This document shows positions 44,230-54,009 of a stretch of DNA of 64,000 nt, piece after piece. Source of the DNA: Phenylobacterium sp. (GTDB taxonomy: Bacteria > Pseudomonadota > Alphaproteobacteria > Caulobacterales > Caulobacteraceae). The position numbers and the translations under genes were made by a program. The stretch is taken from assembly GCF_030681155.1 (NCBI RefSeq), contig NZ_JAUXXE010000068.1, forward strand, positions 62,001 through 126,000, written 5' to 3'. Each line of letters opens with the position of its first letter. Positions within the stretch are counted from its first letter, which is position 1. Below the pieces are notes generated by a model that searched no databases, had not been told where the DNA came from, and saw only the letters and a list, made by a program, of their open reading frames with translations.

Positions 44230-45240
44230 ATGAACGCTCCAATCGCCCAAGGTTTCCGTCCTGTCGATCCCGCACAGCCGCGTCATGACTGGACGCTAGC
44301 TGAGGTCGAAGCCTTGTTCGAGCTTCCCTTCACCGAACTGGTGTTCCGGGCCGCGGAAACCCACCGCGCCTGGTTCGACCCGACCGAGGTGCAGCTTTCG
44401 CAACTGCTGTCGGTCAAGACCGGCGGCTGCGCGGAGAATTGCGGCTATTGCAGCCAATCCCAGCACTTCGAGACCGGGGTGCCGGCCAGCAAGCTGATGG
44501 ACGCCACCACCGTCATCGCAGCGGCCATGGACGCCAAGGCCGGCGGGGCGCAGCGCTTCTGCATGGGCGCCGCCTGGCGCGACCTGAAGGATCGCGACGT
44601 ACCCAAGGTCGCCGCCATGATCTCGGGCGTGAAGGCCCTGGGCCTGGAGACCTGCGCCACCCTGGGCATGCTGACCAAGCCGCAGGCCCAGGCGCTCAAG
44701 GACGCCGGCCTCGACTACTACAACCACAACCTCGACACCGGCCCGGACTATTACGACAAGGTGGTCACCACCCGCACCTACCAGGACCGGCTCGACACCC
44801 TGGAAGCGGTTCGCGAAGTCGGCATGTCGACCTGCTGCGGCGGCATCGTCGGCATGGGCGAGACGCGGACCGACCGCGCCGGCCTGCTGCACGCCCTGGC
44901 CACCCTGCCCGCCCATCCGGACAGCCTGCCGATCAACGACCTGATGCCGATCCCCGGCACGCCGCTGGGCGACTCGGAGGCCGTCGACGGTTTTGAGTTC
45001 GTTCGCATGATCGCTGTCGCCCGCATCGTATGCCCCAAGACCGTGGTGCGCCTCTCGGCTGGCCGCGAGCACATGAGCCGCGAGCTGCAGGCGCTGTGCT
45101 TCATGGCCGGCGCCAACTCGATGTTCATCGGCGGCAAGCTGCTGACCACCTCAAACCCGGACAAGGACACCGACGCAGCCCTGATGGCCGACCTCGGCAT
45201 GAAGCCGATGACCATGAAGACGGCCACCGTCCCGGCCTAG
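44230..45240 (+). CDS. bioB: Biotin synthase
   Basis: Radical SAM enzyme that inserts sulfur into dethiobiotin. It has 336 residues; the CxxxCxxC motif is Cys67, Cys71 and Cys74 in [14 protein letters not shown], and [12 protein letters not shown] and GGIVGMGET are family blocks. The ATG at 44230 follows GGAGG. It stands apart from any other biotin gene in this window. Confidence 0.97.
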   Translation: MNAPIAQGFRPVDPAQPRHDWTLAEVEALFELPFTELVFRAAETHRAWFDPTEVQLSQLLSVKTGGCAENCGYCSQSQHFETGVPASKLMDATTVIAAAMDAKAGGAQRFCMGAAWRDLKDRDVPKVAAMISGVKALGLETCATLGMLTKPQAQALKDAGLDYYNHNLDTGPDYYDKVVTTRTYQDRLDTLEAVREVGMSTCCGGIVGMGETRTDRAGLLHALATLPAHPDSLPINDLMPIPGTPLGDSEAVDGFEFVRMIAVARIVCPKTVVRLSAGREHMSRELQALCFMAGANSMFIGGKLLTTSNPDKDTDAALMADLGMKPMTMKTATVPA

Positions 45241-45250
45241 ATCGCGAACG

Positions 45251-45275
45251 GGCGCGCTCGCGATGCGGGCGCGCC
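45251..45275 (+). terminator. Hairpin after bioB
   Basis: GGCGCGC (45251-45257) and GCGCGCC (45269-45275) form a 7-base-pair stem 10 bases after the stop. There is no T-run. Confidence 0.4.
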
Positions 45276-45392
45276 GGCCAGGCCAGAACTTCGTCCCCAG
45301 CGAATGTCGGATCGGTGCTCGCCTATTCGTCCTGTGGTCTAGTTTGAGACCTCGCCGGCCCCTATCTGGCGAACACGCCTGAAGGAGCCCGC

Positions 45393-46319
45393 GTGCAGCC
45401 CATAATTTCGGTATCCGGCCTATCCAAGAGCTATGCCGGGGGCTTCCAGGCCCTCAAGAGCGTGGACCTTGAGATCCGCCCCGGCGAGATCTTCGCCCTG
45501 CTCGGACCCAATGGGGCGGGCAAGACCACCCTGATCAGCATCGTCTGCGGGATCGTGAATCCCACCGCCGGGAAGGTGCTGGCCGACGGTCACGACATCA
45601 TCTCCGACTATCGCGCCGCGCGATCCAAGATCGGATTGGTCCCCCAGGAGCTGTCCACCGACGCCTTCGAGAGCGTCTGGGACACGGTGAAATTCAGCCG
45701 CGGCCTGTTCGGCAAGCCGCCAAACCCGGCCTATCTTGAAAAGGTCCTGCGCGACCTCTCCCTCTGGGACAAGAAGGACAGCAAGATCATGGCGCTCTCG
45801 GGCGGCATGAAACGCCGGGTGATGATCGCCAAGGCTCTCAGCCACGAACCGCGCATCCTGTTCCTCGACGAACCGACCGCCGGCGTCGACGTCGAGCTGC
45901 GCCGCGACATGTGGCAGATGGTCCGCGGCCTACGCGAAAGCGGCGTCACCATCATCCTGACCACCCACTACATCGAGGAGGCCGAAGAGATGGCCGACCG
46001 GATCGGGGTGATCAGCAAGGGCGAGATCATCCTGGTCGAGGACAAGGACGTCCTGATGCGCAAGCTCGGCAAGAAGCAGCTAACCCTGCATCTGCAGGAG
46101 CCGCTGGCGGCCATTCCCGCCGGCCTTGCGGACTATCAGCTCGAACTGGCGGCCGACGGCGCCGAACTCATCTACACCTTCGACGCCCAGGCCCAGGACA
46201 CCGGCATCGCCGCCCTGCTGCGCCAGCTCGCGAGCCAGGGCGTCGACTTCAAGGACCTCCAGACCCAGGAAAGCTCCCTGGAGGACATCTTCGTCAGCCT
46301 GGTGCACGCACGGCCATGA
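45393..46319 (+). CDS. ABC transporter ATP-binding protein (ABC-2 exporter type)
   Basis: Protein of 308 residues with the complete ATPase set: Walker [11 protein letters not shown]-loop LVPQEL, signature [13 protein letters not shown], Walker [13 protein letters not shown] and the H-loop [15 protein letters not shown]. The C-terminal 70 residues are the extra domain seen in YadG-like exporters. It starts at GTG 45393 after GAAGGAG. It is translationally coupled (ATGA) to the permease. Confidence 0.93.
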   Translation: MQPIISVSGLSKSYAGGFQALKSVDLEIRPGEIFALLGPNGAGKTTLISIVCGIVNPTAGKVLADGHDIISDYRAARSKIGLVPQELSTDAFESVWDTVKFSRGLFGKPPNPAYLEKVLRDLSLWDKKDSKIMALSGGMKRRVMIAKALSHEPRILFLDEPTAGVDVELRRDMWQMVRGLRESGVTIILTTHYIEEAEEMADRIGVISKGEIILVEDKDVLMRKLGKKQLTLHLQEPLAAIPAGLADYQLELAADGAELIYTFDAQAQDTGIAALLRQLASQGVDFKDLQTQESSLEDIFVSLVHARP

Positions 46320-47077
46320 ACCTCTACGCCATCAAGGCCATCTATAAGTTCGAACTGGCGCGCACCTGGCGCACCCTGATGCAGTCGATCGCCTCGCCGG
46401 TGATCTCGACCTCGCTCTATTTCATCGTCTTCGGGTCGGCCATCGGCTCGAAAATGGTGGAGATCGACGGGATCAGCTACGGCGCCTTCATCGTGCCCGG
46501 CCTGATCATGCTGTCGATCCTGACCGAGAGCATCATGAACGCCTCGTTCGGCATCTATATGCCCAAGTTCTCGGGCACGATTTACGAGGTCCTCTCGGCC
46601 CCGATCTCGCCCGTAGAGATCGTGGTCGGCTATGTCGGGGCGGCGGCCACCAAGTCGGTGATCCTGGGCCTCATCATCCTGGCCACGGCGCGATTGTTCG
46701 TCGACTTCAGCATCCTGCACCCATTCTGGATGATCTCGTTCCTGGTGCTGACCGCGGTCACATTCAGCCTGTTCGGCTTCATGATCGGCGTATGGGCCGA
46801 CGGCTGGGAGAAGCTGCAGATCGTGCCGATGATGATCGTGACGCCCCTGACCTTCCTTGGCGGGAGCTTCTACTCGATCAGCATGTTGCCCGAGGTCTGG
46901 CAGAAGATCGCCCTGTTCAACCCGGTGGTCTATCTGATCTCCGGCTTCCGCTGGAGCTTCTACGGCATCTCAGACGTCGATGTGCGGATCAGTCTCGCGG
47001 CGACGTTTGGCTTCATGGTGCTGTGCCTGATCGGCGTTTGGGCCATCTTCCGCACGGGCTACAAGCTGAAGACCTAG
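46316..47077 (+). CDS. ABC-2 type transporter permease
   Basis: Membrane subunit of 253 residues with six hydrophobic helices at about 25-43, 60-80, 105-130, 137-165, 172-190 and 228-248. YadH-like order: [33 protein letters not shown], then [18 protein letters not shown] and [36 protein letters not shown]. The ATG overlaps the ATP-binding gene stop. Substrate unknown. Confidence 0.92.
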   Translation: MNLYAIKAIYKFELARTWRTLMQSIASPVISTSLYFIVFGSAIGSKMVEIDGISYGAFIVPGLIMLSILTESIMNASFGIYMPKFSGTIYEVLSAPISPVEIVVGYVGAAATKSVILGLIILATARLFVDFSILHPFWMISFLVLTAVTFSLFGFMIGVWADGWEKLQIVPMMIVTPLTFLGGSFYSISMLPEVWQKIALFNPVVYLISGFRWSFYGISDVDVRISLAATFGFMVLCLIGVWAIFRTGYKLKT

Positions 47078-47316
47078 AGAAGCTTCGCATTAGAACTTGG
47101 CGATTTCGGGCTTTCATAGCCAGGCTTGTTGAGTGCAGTCGACAGACTTGCAACTATTCCGCGCGAGCCTAAAAGGTTGAGGGGCGACTTAGGAGTTTCG
47201 CCAACTGTCGGATCGCGTCCCCATAGCGCACCAACCTTTGTACCGGACGATAAGGCCAAGCTTACGAACTGATCAGCGCTGACTGGACACGACCCAACCT
47301 CATTGGGAGATCTGTT
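47078..47316. other. Intergenic region before the OmpA-like gene
   Basis: 239 bases with no supportable gene, RNA or repeat. It presumably holds the OmpA-like gene promoter; no strong hexamer pair is evident. GGGAG precedes the GTG start at 47317. Confidence 0.5.
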
Positions 47317-48516
47317 GTGAGCAACCTTGTCCAGACCGTGATCAACGCCGTGACACCGGACTTGATCACCAAACTCTCCGGCCTTCTTGGGGAGTCTCCA
47401 GGCTCCGTCGGCAAAGGCGTCAGCGCCGCAGCCCCCGCGCTGCTCGCAGCAGCCCTTCAACAAAGCTCGACCACCACCGGCGCCAATGGCCTGCTCGACA
47501 TGATCGGCCAGGTCACTGCCGGCGGCGACATCCTTGAGCGCCTTCCGGCCCTGCTGTCGGACGACACCGCCCGCGCTGGGCTGCTGAGCCAAGGCAAGGG
47601 TTTGGCCGACGGCCTGCTCGGCGCCAATAGCGCTGCGGCCGCCAACAGCCTAGCCAGCTTCGCCGGCCTCAAGGGCGGCTCGGCCTCCAGCATCATCGCC
47701 CTGGCCGCGCCCTTGGTGATGGGGGCGATCGGCAAGGCGCTCGGCCCGAGCAGGACCGCATCGGGTGTACAAGCCCTGCTCTCGGAACAACGCTCCAGCA
47801 TCCTCGGCGCGCTGCCTCCGGGACTTGGGTCACTATTTGGCGTCGGCGGCGCGGCCCAGGCGGCGCGCGGAGCCACGGCCGCGGCAGGGACCGCGGCGGC
47901 CACTGGTGGCGGCGGATTGATGAAGATCCTGCCCTGGCTGATCGCCGCGGCGGTCGTCCTGGCCCTGATCTTCGGCATGCGCAGCTGCGGCAAGGAAAAG
48001 GCCGTCGAACCCGCACCCGTCGTTCCGCCCGTCGCCGAGGCCCCAGTGGTCGTGGCCCCGGTCGTTCCCCCGCCGGAAACGCTCAGCCTGCCCGGCGGGA
48101 CCACCATTTCGGTCGCGCCCGGCTCCATCGGCTACAGCGTCGCCAAGTTCCTGGATTCCCGGGAGCCTGCGCCGAAGACCTTCATCTTCGACAACCTGAA
48201 CTTCGACACCGCCTCCAACGCCCTGACGCCGGAAAGCAACGCCACCGTCGATACGCTGGTGGTGATCCTCAAGGCCTATCCGAACGTCCGCGCGCGCGTC
48301 GTCGGCTACACCGACAACCAGGGCGACCCGGCCGCGAACAAGACGCTGTCGGATAACCGCGCCGCGACTGTGTCCAAGAAGATCATCGACTCCGGCGTCG
48401 CCGCCGACCGCCTGGAAACGGCGGGCATGGGTGATGCCAACCCGGTCGCCGACAACGCGACCGAAGATGGCCGCGCCAAGAATCGGCGGACCGAACTGGT
48501 GATTGTCAGGAAGTAA
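47317..48516 (+). CDS. DUF937 and OmpA C-terminal domain envelope protein
   Basis: Protein of 399 residues in three parts. Residues 1-175 resemble DUF937 (YidB-like), an Ala/Gly/Leu-rich helical domain (QTVINAVTPDLITKLSGLLGESPGSV, APALLAAALQQ). Residues about 205-225 are one TM helix (ILPWLIAAAVVLALIFGM). A Pro/Val-rich linker leads to the OmpA-like peptidoglycan-binding domain at about 280-399 (FDNLNFDTASNAL, ARVVGYTDNQGDPAANKTLSDNRAATV, GMGDANPVADN, RAKNRRTELVI). There is no signal peptide; the internal helix should anchor it with the OmpA domain outside. GTG start. Confidence 0.87.
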   Translation: MSNLVQTVINAVTPDLITKLSGLLGESPGSVGKGVSAAAPALLAAALQQSSTTTGANGLLDMIGQVTAGGDILERLPALLSDDTARAGLLSQGKGLADGLLGANSAAAANSLASFAGLKGGSASSIIALAAPLVMGAIGKALGPSRTASGVQALLSEQRSSILGALPPGLGSLFGVGGAAQAARGATAAAGTAAATGGGGLMKILPWLIAAAVVLALIFGMRSCGKEKAVEPAPVVPPVAEAPVVVAPVVPPPETLSLPGGTTISVAPGSIGYSVAKFLDSREPAPKTFIFDNLNFDTASNALTPESNATVDTLVVILKAYPNVRARVVGYTDNQGDPAANKTLSDNRAATVSKKIIDSGVAADRLETAGMGDANPVADNATEDGRAKNRRTELVIVRK

Positions 48517-48571
48517 GAGCGTTCAAGACCAGGATCGTCATCGTCGGGGCGCGTCCCCGGCGGTGGCGGCC

Positions 48572-48844
48572 CTACTCGTCCTCGTCGAAACGGGCAGCGA
48601 CCAGAGCCGCGAGGGCTTCGACCGCAGGTTCGGCCTCTTTGCCCTCGGCCTCGATATCGATCGCGCTGCCAGGACCGGCCGCCAGCATCATCAGGCCCAT
48701 GATCGAGCGGGCGTCGACGCTCTGGCCATCCTTGCAGACCTTGACCTCAGCCTCGAACGTGGCGGCCAACTTGACGAACTTCGCCGAGGCCCGCGCATGC
48801 AGACCCCGCTTGTTGATGATTTCGACCGTGCGCGTCGCTGTCAC
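48572..48844 (-). CDS. ptsH: Phosphocarrier protein HPr (NPr-like)
   Basis: Protein of 90 residues that relays phosphate in the nitrogen-type PTS. The active His16 is in INKRGLHARASAKFV. Ser47 in DARSIMGLMMLA is the HprK phosphorylation site position. The GTG start overlaps the EIIA stop as GTGA. It is the last gene of the chvI-chvG-hprK-EIIA-ptsH operon. Confidence 0.93.
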   Translation of the reverse strand: MTATRTVEIINKRGLHARASAKFVKLAATFEAEVKVCKDGQSVDARSIMGLMMLAAGPGSAIDIEAEGKEAEPAVEALAALVAARFDEDE

Positions 48845-49245
48845 TTTTCGCCGGCCAACACGTAGGACGCGACGGAGATGTATTTGCGGCCGGCCTCCTG
48901 GGCGCAGGCGACGCAGTCTTCCAGATTTTGGCGCGTGCGAACCGAGGCCAACTTGATCAGCATCGGCAGGTTCAGGCCGGCGATCACTTCGGCGCGGGTC
49001 TGCTCCATGACCGAAATGGCCAGGTTCGAAGGGGTGCCGCCGAACATGTCGGTCAGCAGGATAACCCCGGCCCCGGTGTCCACGGCTTCGCACGCCGCCA
49101 GGATGTCCTTGCGCCGACGCTCCATGTCATCTTCCGGCCCGATGCAGATGGCGGCCACCGCTGTCTGCGGGCCAACCACATGCTCCATGGCGAAGATGAA
49201 CTCTTCAGCCAGACGCCCGTGCGTGACGATCACGAGCCCGATCAT
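48841..49245 (-). CDS. PTS EIIA component, mannose family (PtsM/ManX-like)
   Basis: Protein of 134 residues. The phosphorylated His9 is in MIGLVIVTHGRLAEEF, with GVILLTDMFGGTPSNLA as the family block. It has no sugar permease partner nearby, so it is regulatory, as in other alphaproteobacteria where it works with HPr and HprK. It starts at ATG 49245, 10 bases after hprK. Confidence 0.92.
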   Translation of the reverse strand: MIGLVIVTHGRLAEEFIFAMEHVVGPQTAVAAICIGPEDDMERRRKDILAACEAVDTGAGVILLTDMFGGTPSNLAISVMEQTRAEVIAGLNLPMLIKLASVRTRQNLEDCVACAQEAGRKYISVASYVLAGEK

Positions 49246-49255
49246 GCCAACTCTC

Positions 49256-49741
49256 TCAACGGGAATCCCCACCCGGCCGCGGCGAGACGTCTGCCGCGAG
49301 GTCGCCTAGATACGCTCCTTCCGCGCTGCGTCCAAGATGTTGCAGTGCGCGGCGGAGTTTCGCAGGCGCCGAAGCTTCCAATGGATGGATTGAAACGACC
49401 GGGATACTCAACCCGACGTAATCGTTGTGCGCGGGATCCGGCAACCGCTCGGCCGGTTCGCACCGGGCCGCCAGCACGATACGGCTGAACGGCAGGGCCT
49501 GCTCGGGGCAGATCCCCAGGCCACGCACTTCGATCAAATTGGCGAGGGTCTGGGGCGCACGGCCATAGAGCGCCCCGCCGGAGGCCCAGATCAGCACTCG
49601 ATCGTCGGCGACCAGCCGAAAACCCTGGTCCAGCATGCGCAAAGCAAGGTCGCTCTTGCCGGCGCCGGATGGGCCTTCGATGAGCACGCCCCGCCAGAAG
49701 CCGTCCAGATAGGTCGAGACCAGGCCCGCGTGCAGGATCAT
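49256..49741 (-). CDS. hprK: HPr kinase/phosphorylase HprK (short form)
   Basis: Phosphorylates and dephosphorylates HPr at the serine site. It has 161 residues, the C-terminal catalytic half only: the P-loop GPSGAGKS at 23-30 and LVADDRVLI, then LIEVRGLGI. Gram-positive HprK is about 310 residues; the short form is usual in alphaproteobacteria. Its start overlaps the chvG stop as ATGA, tying the two-component system to the PTS. Confidence 0.93.
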   Translation of the reverse strand: MILHAGLVSTYLDGFWRGVLIEGPSGAGKSDLALRMLDQGFRLVADDRVLIWASGGALYGRAPQTLANLIEVRGLGICPEQALPFSRIVLAARCEPAERLPDPAHNDYVGLSIPVVSIHPLEASAPAKLRRALQHLGRSAEGAYLGDLAADVSPRPGGDSR

Positions 49742-51363
49742 CGGCGCGCCTCCGGCAAGGTCACGATGAAGCGGGCGCCCGTCACCTTGCCGCCGTCGTC
49801 CTGGCGATTTTCAGCGCGGATCGCCCCACCCTGGGCTTCCACAATCTGGCGCGCGATCGAAAGCCCCAGGCCTGAATTGCCGCCAAACGCCGCACCCTTG
49901 GGCCTGGAGGTGTAGAACCGTTCAAAGATTGTCTCGAGATTGTCGGGCGGGATGCCGGGACCATCGTCATCGACGCGCAAGACCGCCTGGCCGCGCCCCC
50001 GTTCGAGGTGAACGCGGACCTCGCCGCCCTTCGGGCTGAACGAGCGGGCATTGTCGATCAGGTTCCGCAGGAGCTGCCCCAAAGGCCCCTCGCGACCGGA
50101 CACCATAATCGGCTCCAAGGCGTCCGGCGCCTCATAGCTGACGGCGACGTCGCCGGGCCGGGCGGTGTCCTGATAGAGCTGGACGACTTCGGAGATCAGG
50201 CGGCCAAGATCCACCGCTCTGATGTCCTCGCGAGACAGCTCGGCGTCCAGGCGTGAGGCGTTCGAGATATCGGTCACCAGACGGTCCAGCCGCTGGATGT
50301 CGTTTTTCAAGATCGCCAGTAGCCGCTCGCGCGCCGCCGGGTCCTTGACCAGGTCGAGAGTTTCCACCGCCGAGCGCAGCGAAGTCAGCGGATTCTTGAT
50401 TTCATGGGCGACGTCGGCAGCGAACCGTTCAATGGCGTCCATGCGCTCCGACAGCGCGTGGGTCATGTCTTCCAGTGACCGGGTAAGGTCGCCCAATTCG
50501 TCGTCGCGCCGGGCGAGCTGCGGCAGCGAGATCGCCCGCGCCCGTGACATCCGCACCCGGTCGGCCGCCCGCGCCAGCATACGGACCGGCTGGGCGATCA
50601 GGTTGTTGAGCAGGATCGAGGACACCAGCGAGACAAAGATCGCGATCAGGATGAACGGAGCCAGGGCCTGGCGTTCGGCGCGGATGATCTCGTCGACGTC
50701 GCTGGCCTCCAGGGTCAGGACGCCCAGCACCGCCTGAACGTGCTGGATCGGAATCGAGACCGACACCACACGCTCGCCGTCCTCGGCGCGGCGCATGCCG
50801 GCCCAGTGGACCCCATGCAGGGCCTGGTTGACCTCCATCATCAAGGCGCGCTGGGCGGCAGGGGCCACCGGCGGCGGCGGACGGCCCATCTTCAGATCGA
50901 GCGAAAGCCCACCGTCGTCGCGCGGCCGGGCCGGCGGCAACACCTTCCACTCCACCCGGTCGGCGACCCAGTAGCTGTCGGCGATCAGGTTGCCCTTGGC
51001 GTCGAACAGGCGCGCGCGCTGCGAGCGTGGGTTGGAGAGCATCTGCAGGATCTCGCTGGCGGCCTGCGGATCCAGCTCCGGCGTCGGCTCGCCCACCGTG
51101 GCGGCGCGATTGATCACGTTGACGATCAGCTCGCCCTGGGTCGTCAGACTGTCGATGCGCGCGCCCACCAGACCGCGCCGCAGCTCGTTCAACAGCAGGG
51201 AGCCGGCGATGATGATCGCCAGCCCCAGTACGTTGAGCAGGATTATGAGCCGCCCCAGGCGCGAGCCTGGCAGCCAACGAAAAAGCGACGGACGGCTTAC
51301 CCGGCTGGGTTTGCGGGCGTCGGTCTTCGGATCAGGCTTCGCGGTATCTGTATCCGACGCCAT
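49738..51363 (-). CDS. chvG: ChvG-type sensor histidine kinase
   Basis: Membrane kinase of 541 residues: TM1 at about 35-57 ([20 protein letters not shown]), a periplasmic stimulus-sensing domain to about 240, TM2 at about 240-262, HAMP, HisKA with [23 protein letters not shown] and HATPase with [20 protein letters not shown] and [16 protein letters not shown]. ChvG senses acid and envelope stress in related bacteria. The ATG at 51363 overlaps the end of chvI by 32 bases. Confidence 0.95.
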   Translation of the reverse strand: MASDTDTAKPDPKTDARKPSRVSRPSLFRWLPGSRLGRLIILLNVLGLAIIIAGSLLLNELRRGLVGARIDSLTTQGELIVNVINRAATVGEPTPELDPQAASEILQMLSNPRSQRARLFDAKGNLIADSYWVADRVEWKVLPPARPRDDGGLSLDLKMGRPPPPVAPAAQRALMMEVNQALHGVHWAGMRRAEDGERVVSVSIPIQHVQAVLGVLTLEASDVDEIIRAERQALAPFILIAIFVSLVSSILLNNLIAQPVRMLARAADRVRMSRARAISLPQLARRDDELGDLTRSLEDMTHALSERMDAIERFAADVAHEIKNPLTSLRSAVETLDLVKDPAARERLLAILKNDIQRLDRLVTDISNASRLDAELSREDIRAVDLGRLISEVVQLYQDTARPGDVAVSYEAPDALEPIMVSGREGPLGQLLRNLIDNARSFSPKGGEVRVHLERGRGQAVLRVDDDGPGIPPDNLETIFERFYTSRPKGAAFGGNSGLGLSIARQIVEAQGGAIRAENRQDDGGKVTGARFIVTLPEARR

Positions 51364-52045
51364 ACAAGGTTTCGATCGCGTCGAACTCGTTATCGACCTC
51401 GCGGAACTTCTTCCGCATGCGCTTGATGTGGCTGTCGATGGTGCGGTCGTCCACATAGACTTGGTCATCGTAGGCCGCGTCCATCAGGTTGTCCCGGCTC
51501 TTCACGAAGCCGGGCCGCTGAGCCAAAGATTGCAGCAGCAGGAACTCGGTCACGGTGAGCTTCACCGGCTTGCCGTCCCACAGGCAGTCGTGGCGGGCAG
51601 GGTCGAGCGTCAGCTTGCCGCGCTTCAGCGCCTTGCCGGCCTCGCCGGCCGCCCCGGCGGCCGTCGCCGGCTCCTCGCCTTCGATACCAGCGCGGCGCAA
51701 CACCGCCTTCACCCGCTCGATCAGCAAGCGCTGACTGAAAGGCTTGTGCATGTAGTCGTCGGCGCCCAGGTTGAAGCCGAGGATCTCATCGATCTCCTCG
51801 TCCTTCGACGTAAGGATGATCACCGGCATGTCGGACGTCCGACGAAGGCGGCGAAGCACCTCCATCCCGTCCATGCGCGGCATCTTCACATCGAGGATCG
51901 CCAGATCGGGCGGTTCGTTCTCAAGCGCCGCCAGTCCGGCAGCGCCGTCATAGTAGGCCTTGACCTCATGGCCATGGCTTTCCAGCGCGAGGCTGACAGA
52001 GGTGACGATGTTTTCGTCGTCATCCACCAGGGTGATCTTGGCCAT
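51332..52045 (-). CDS. chvI: ChvI-type response regulator
   Basis: OmpR-family regulator of 237 residues. Phospho-acceptor Asp52 lies in [13 protein letters not shown], and Asp8-Asp10 and the later Lys in HKPFSQRLL complete the acidic pocket. The C-terminal winged helix runs from about 140 ([52 protein letters not shown]). The ATG at 52045 gives the usual MAKI start; an earlier ATG at 52060 is possible. First gene of the operon through ptsH. Confidence 0.95.
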   Translation of the reverse strand: MAKITLVDDDENIVTSVSLALESHGHEVKAYYDGAAGLAALENEPPDLAILDVKMPRMDGMEVLRRLRRTSDMPVIILTSKDEEIDEILGFNLGADDYMHKPFSQRLLIERVKAVLRRAGIEGEEPATAAGAAGEAGKALKRGKLTLDPARHDCLWDGKPVKLTVTEFLLLQSLAQRPGFVKSRDNLMDAAYDDQVYVDDRTIDSHIKRMRKKFREVDNEFDAIETLYGVGYRYREA

Positions 52046-52293
52046 AGGTTCGTGTCGCATCCTTCAGCGAAGCTTGCATAGCTAGTGGTCCGCCAGCATG
52101 GCCTCAATGGGGCGATTGAACGACGGACTACGCTCCGAGGAAAGTAATAGTCACGGCAGCGGTTCCAAGAGAAGTTGAGTAACCGCTGCTGAGCCGCCAA
52201 TCGCCAGGCGAAATAGGCCGTTTCCACGCGGTTTCGATAAAGCGATATTTAAGCCAATTGGCAGAACATGGACGTCCGAAAAGGAGCGTCCGC
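52046..52293. other. Divergent region between chvI and the 571-residue gene
   Basis: 248 bases without a gene. GCAGCGGTT (52156-52164) and AACCGCTGC (52181-52189) form a 9-base inverted repeat with a 16-base gap, which may be a structured leader or operator. The promoters of both flanking genes must lie here. Confidence 0.5.
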
Positions 52294-54009
52294 GTGAACG
52301 GCCAACAAGTCCATTACGAACTGTTCATCCGGCGCACGCCGGGCGGCGGTTGGACTCTGGACATGGCCACCGAGAACCGGGCCGCCGCGATCTCCAACGC
52401 CGAAGAGCTGATGAGCGCCGGCAAGGTCGCCGCCGTCCGGGTGACGAAGGAGACCCTTCACCCGGAGACCCGCGAGTTTCAATCGGTCACGATCCTGAAT
52501 CTGGGCGCGACCGAGACGCCCAAGAAGAAGAAGGTTGTCGAGAATCTCGACCCTTTGTGCGTCTCGCCCCAGGACCTCTACACCGTCCACGCCCGCGAGC
52601 GGATCGGGCGGCTGCTGGAAGGCTGGCTGGAGCGGAAGGGCGCGACGCCCTTCGAGCTTCTGCATCGCGCCGATTTGGTCGAAGAGCTGGAGGCGTCGGG
52701 CACCGACCTGCAGCACGCCATCCAGAAGGTGGCGATCCCCGAGGCCCAGGCCCGCGGCCTGAGCGTCCATGAGGTGATCCGGACGTTCACCACCCTGGTC
52801 GAACGCACCATCGACCGCCTGCTGAAGGACTTCCGCAAGGGCGGCATGCCCGACCTCGACAAAGAGGGCTTCGCCCGCGCGGCCGAACGGGTCAGCCGTG
52901 ATCCTGAACGCGCTTACCTGCTGGGCGCCGGGGTCGCCGTCTGCATCGCCCCGGCTCGGACTTGGCCGGAAAAGATCTCCCGCCTGCTGGATCTGGCTGA
53001 CGCCGCACCCATCACCGGCCCGCCACGCGGCCTTGCCCTGCAGACCATCGAGCAGCCCCTGGCCGAGATCCTGGGCTCGCGCACCGGTCTCGATCACGTC
53101 ATCGGCCTGGACCTCGACCTCGGCGGCCAATTGGCCGCCATGACCAGGCTAGCGGCCTGCGACACCATCGACGCCCTGATGCGGATCGAACCCTCGGTGG
53201 CCAAGATCATGCCGCCCTTGTCGGAGGCGGCGACCCGGCTCGCCCGCTGGCTGGCGGCCGAGGATTTCCAGAGCGTGCGCGTGGCGATCACCAAGCGGGT
53301 GGTTCGCGACCTGAACGGCCCGCGCCGCCTGCGGCCGGGCGACGCCGCCGGTGAAATCGAAGTGATGCGGGGTCTGGCCATGGCGCTGACCGCCGCGGCC
53401 GGCAGTCTGCTGCAGCCTGAAGATGTCCAGGCCGCCTTCAGCCAACGCTCGCGCATGCTGGTCACCAGCGACTTCGTGGAGAGCTATCTAGGCGGCGGCG
53501 AACGCACCGCCCGCAACGAGGCCGAAGCCCTCATGTGGCTGGTGGAGAATGTCATCGGCGCGGCCAATAAGCGCCAGGCTGGGCGCTATCTGTCGGCCGG
53601 CATCTCGGCCCTGCGGTTCGAGAAGGAATTCCGCTACGGCCCTGACACCGCCGCGGTGAAGCTGCAAAAGCTGGCGGCGCTGCAACGGGCCGTGGCGCGC
53701 GGCGGTCTTGCGCCGGAGGATTACCTGCCGATCCAAGCCAAGATCGGCGATGTCGGCGGCATGGTGGAGGCCGACGCCCGGTTGGTCCCGACGCTCGCTC
53801 GCACCCCGGCGTCTCCAGGGCAGAAGCTGATGCTGATGTTAAAGCTTGCCATAGGCGAGACGGCCCCCAGCGGTCCGGCCGCCGACCGCGCGCGCCAGGA
53901 AGCCATGCGGCTCGTCCGCCTCGAAGACACCCGCGCCGATCTGGCCGCCAACCCGGAACGGATGGGCCAGGTGCGCGACCTGATCCAGCAACTCGGCGCG
54001 GCCGCCTAG
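52294..54009 (+). CDS. Unknown 571-residue protein facing the ChvI operon
   Basis: I do not recognise a named family. The protein is soluble, with no signal peptide or TM segment. The N-terminal 80 residues are beta-rich (HYELFIRRTPGGGWTLDMA, then SVTILNLGATETPKKKK with a Lys run). The rest is long and helical (RIGRLLEGWLERKGATPFELLHRADLVEEL, DRLLKDFRKGGM, RQEAMRLVRLEDTRADL). GTG 52294 has AAGGAG 7 bases before. Its stop shares a CTAG with the convergent pseC. Role unknown; the position beside chvI is suggestive only. Confidence 0.8.
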   Translation: MNGQQVHYELFIRRTPGGGWTLDMATENRAAAISNAEELMSAGKVAAVRVTKETLHPETREFQSVTILNLGATETPKKKKVVENLDPLCVSPQDLYTVHARERIGRLLEGWLERKGATPFELLHRADLVEELEASGTDLQHAIQKVAIPEAQARGLSVHEVIRTFTTLVERTIDRLLKDFRKGGMPDLDKEGFARAAERVSRDPERAYLLGAGVAVCIAPARTWPEKISRLLDLADAAPITGPPRGLALQTIEQPLAEILGSRTGLDHVIGLDLDLGGQLAAMTRLAACDTIDALMRIEPSVAKIMPPLSEAATRLARWLAAEDFQSVRVAITKRVVRDLNGPRRLRPGDAAGEIEVMRGLAMALTAAAGSLLQPEDVQAAFSQRSRMLVTSDFVESYLGGGERTARNEAEALMWLVENVIGAANKRQAGRYLSAGISALRFEKEFRYGPDTAAVKLQKLAALQRAVARGGLAPEDYLPIQAKIGDVGGMVEADARLVPTLARTPASPGQKLMLMLKLAIGETAPSGPAADRARQEAMRLVRLEDTRADLAANPERMGQVRDLIQQLGAAA

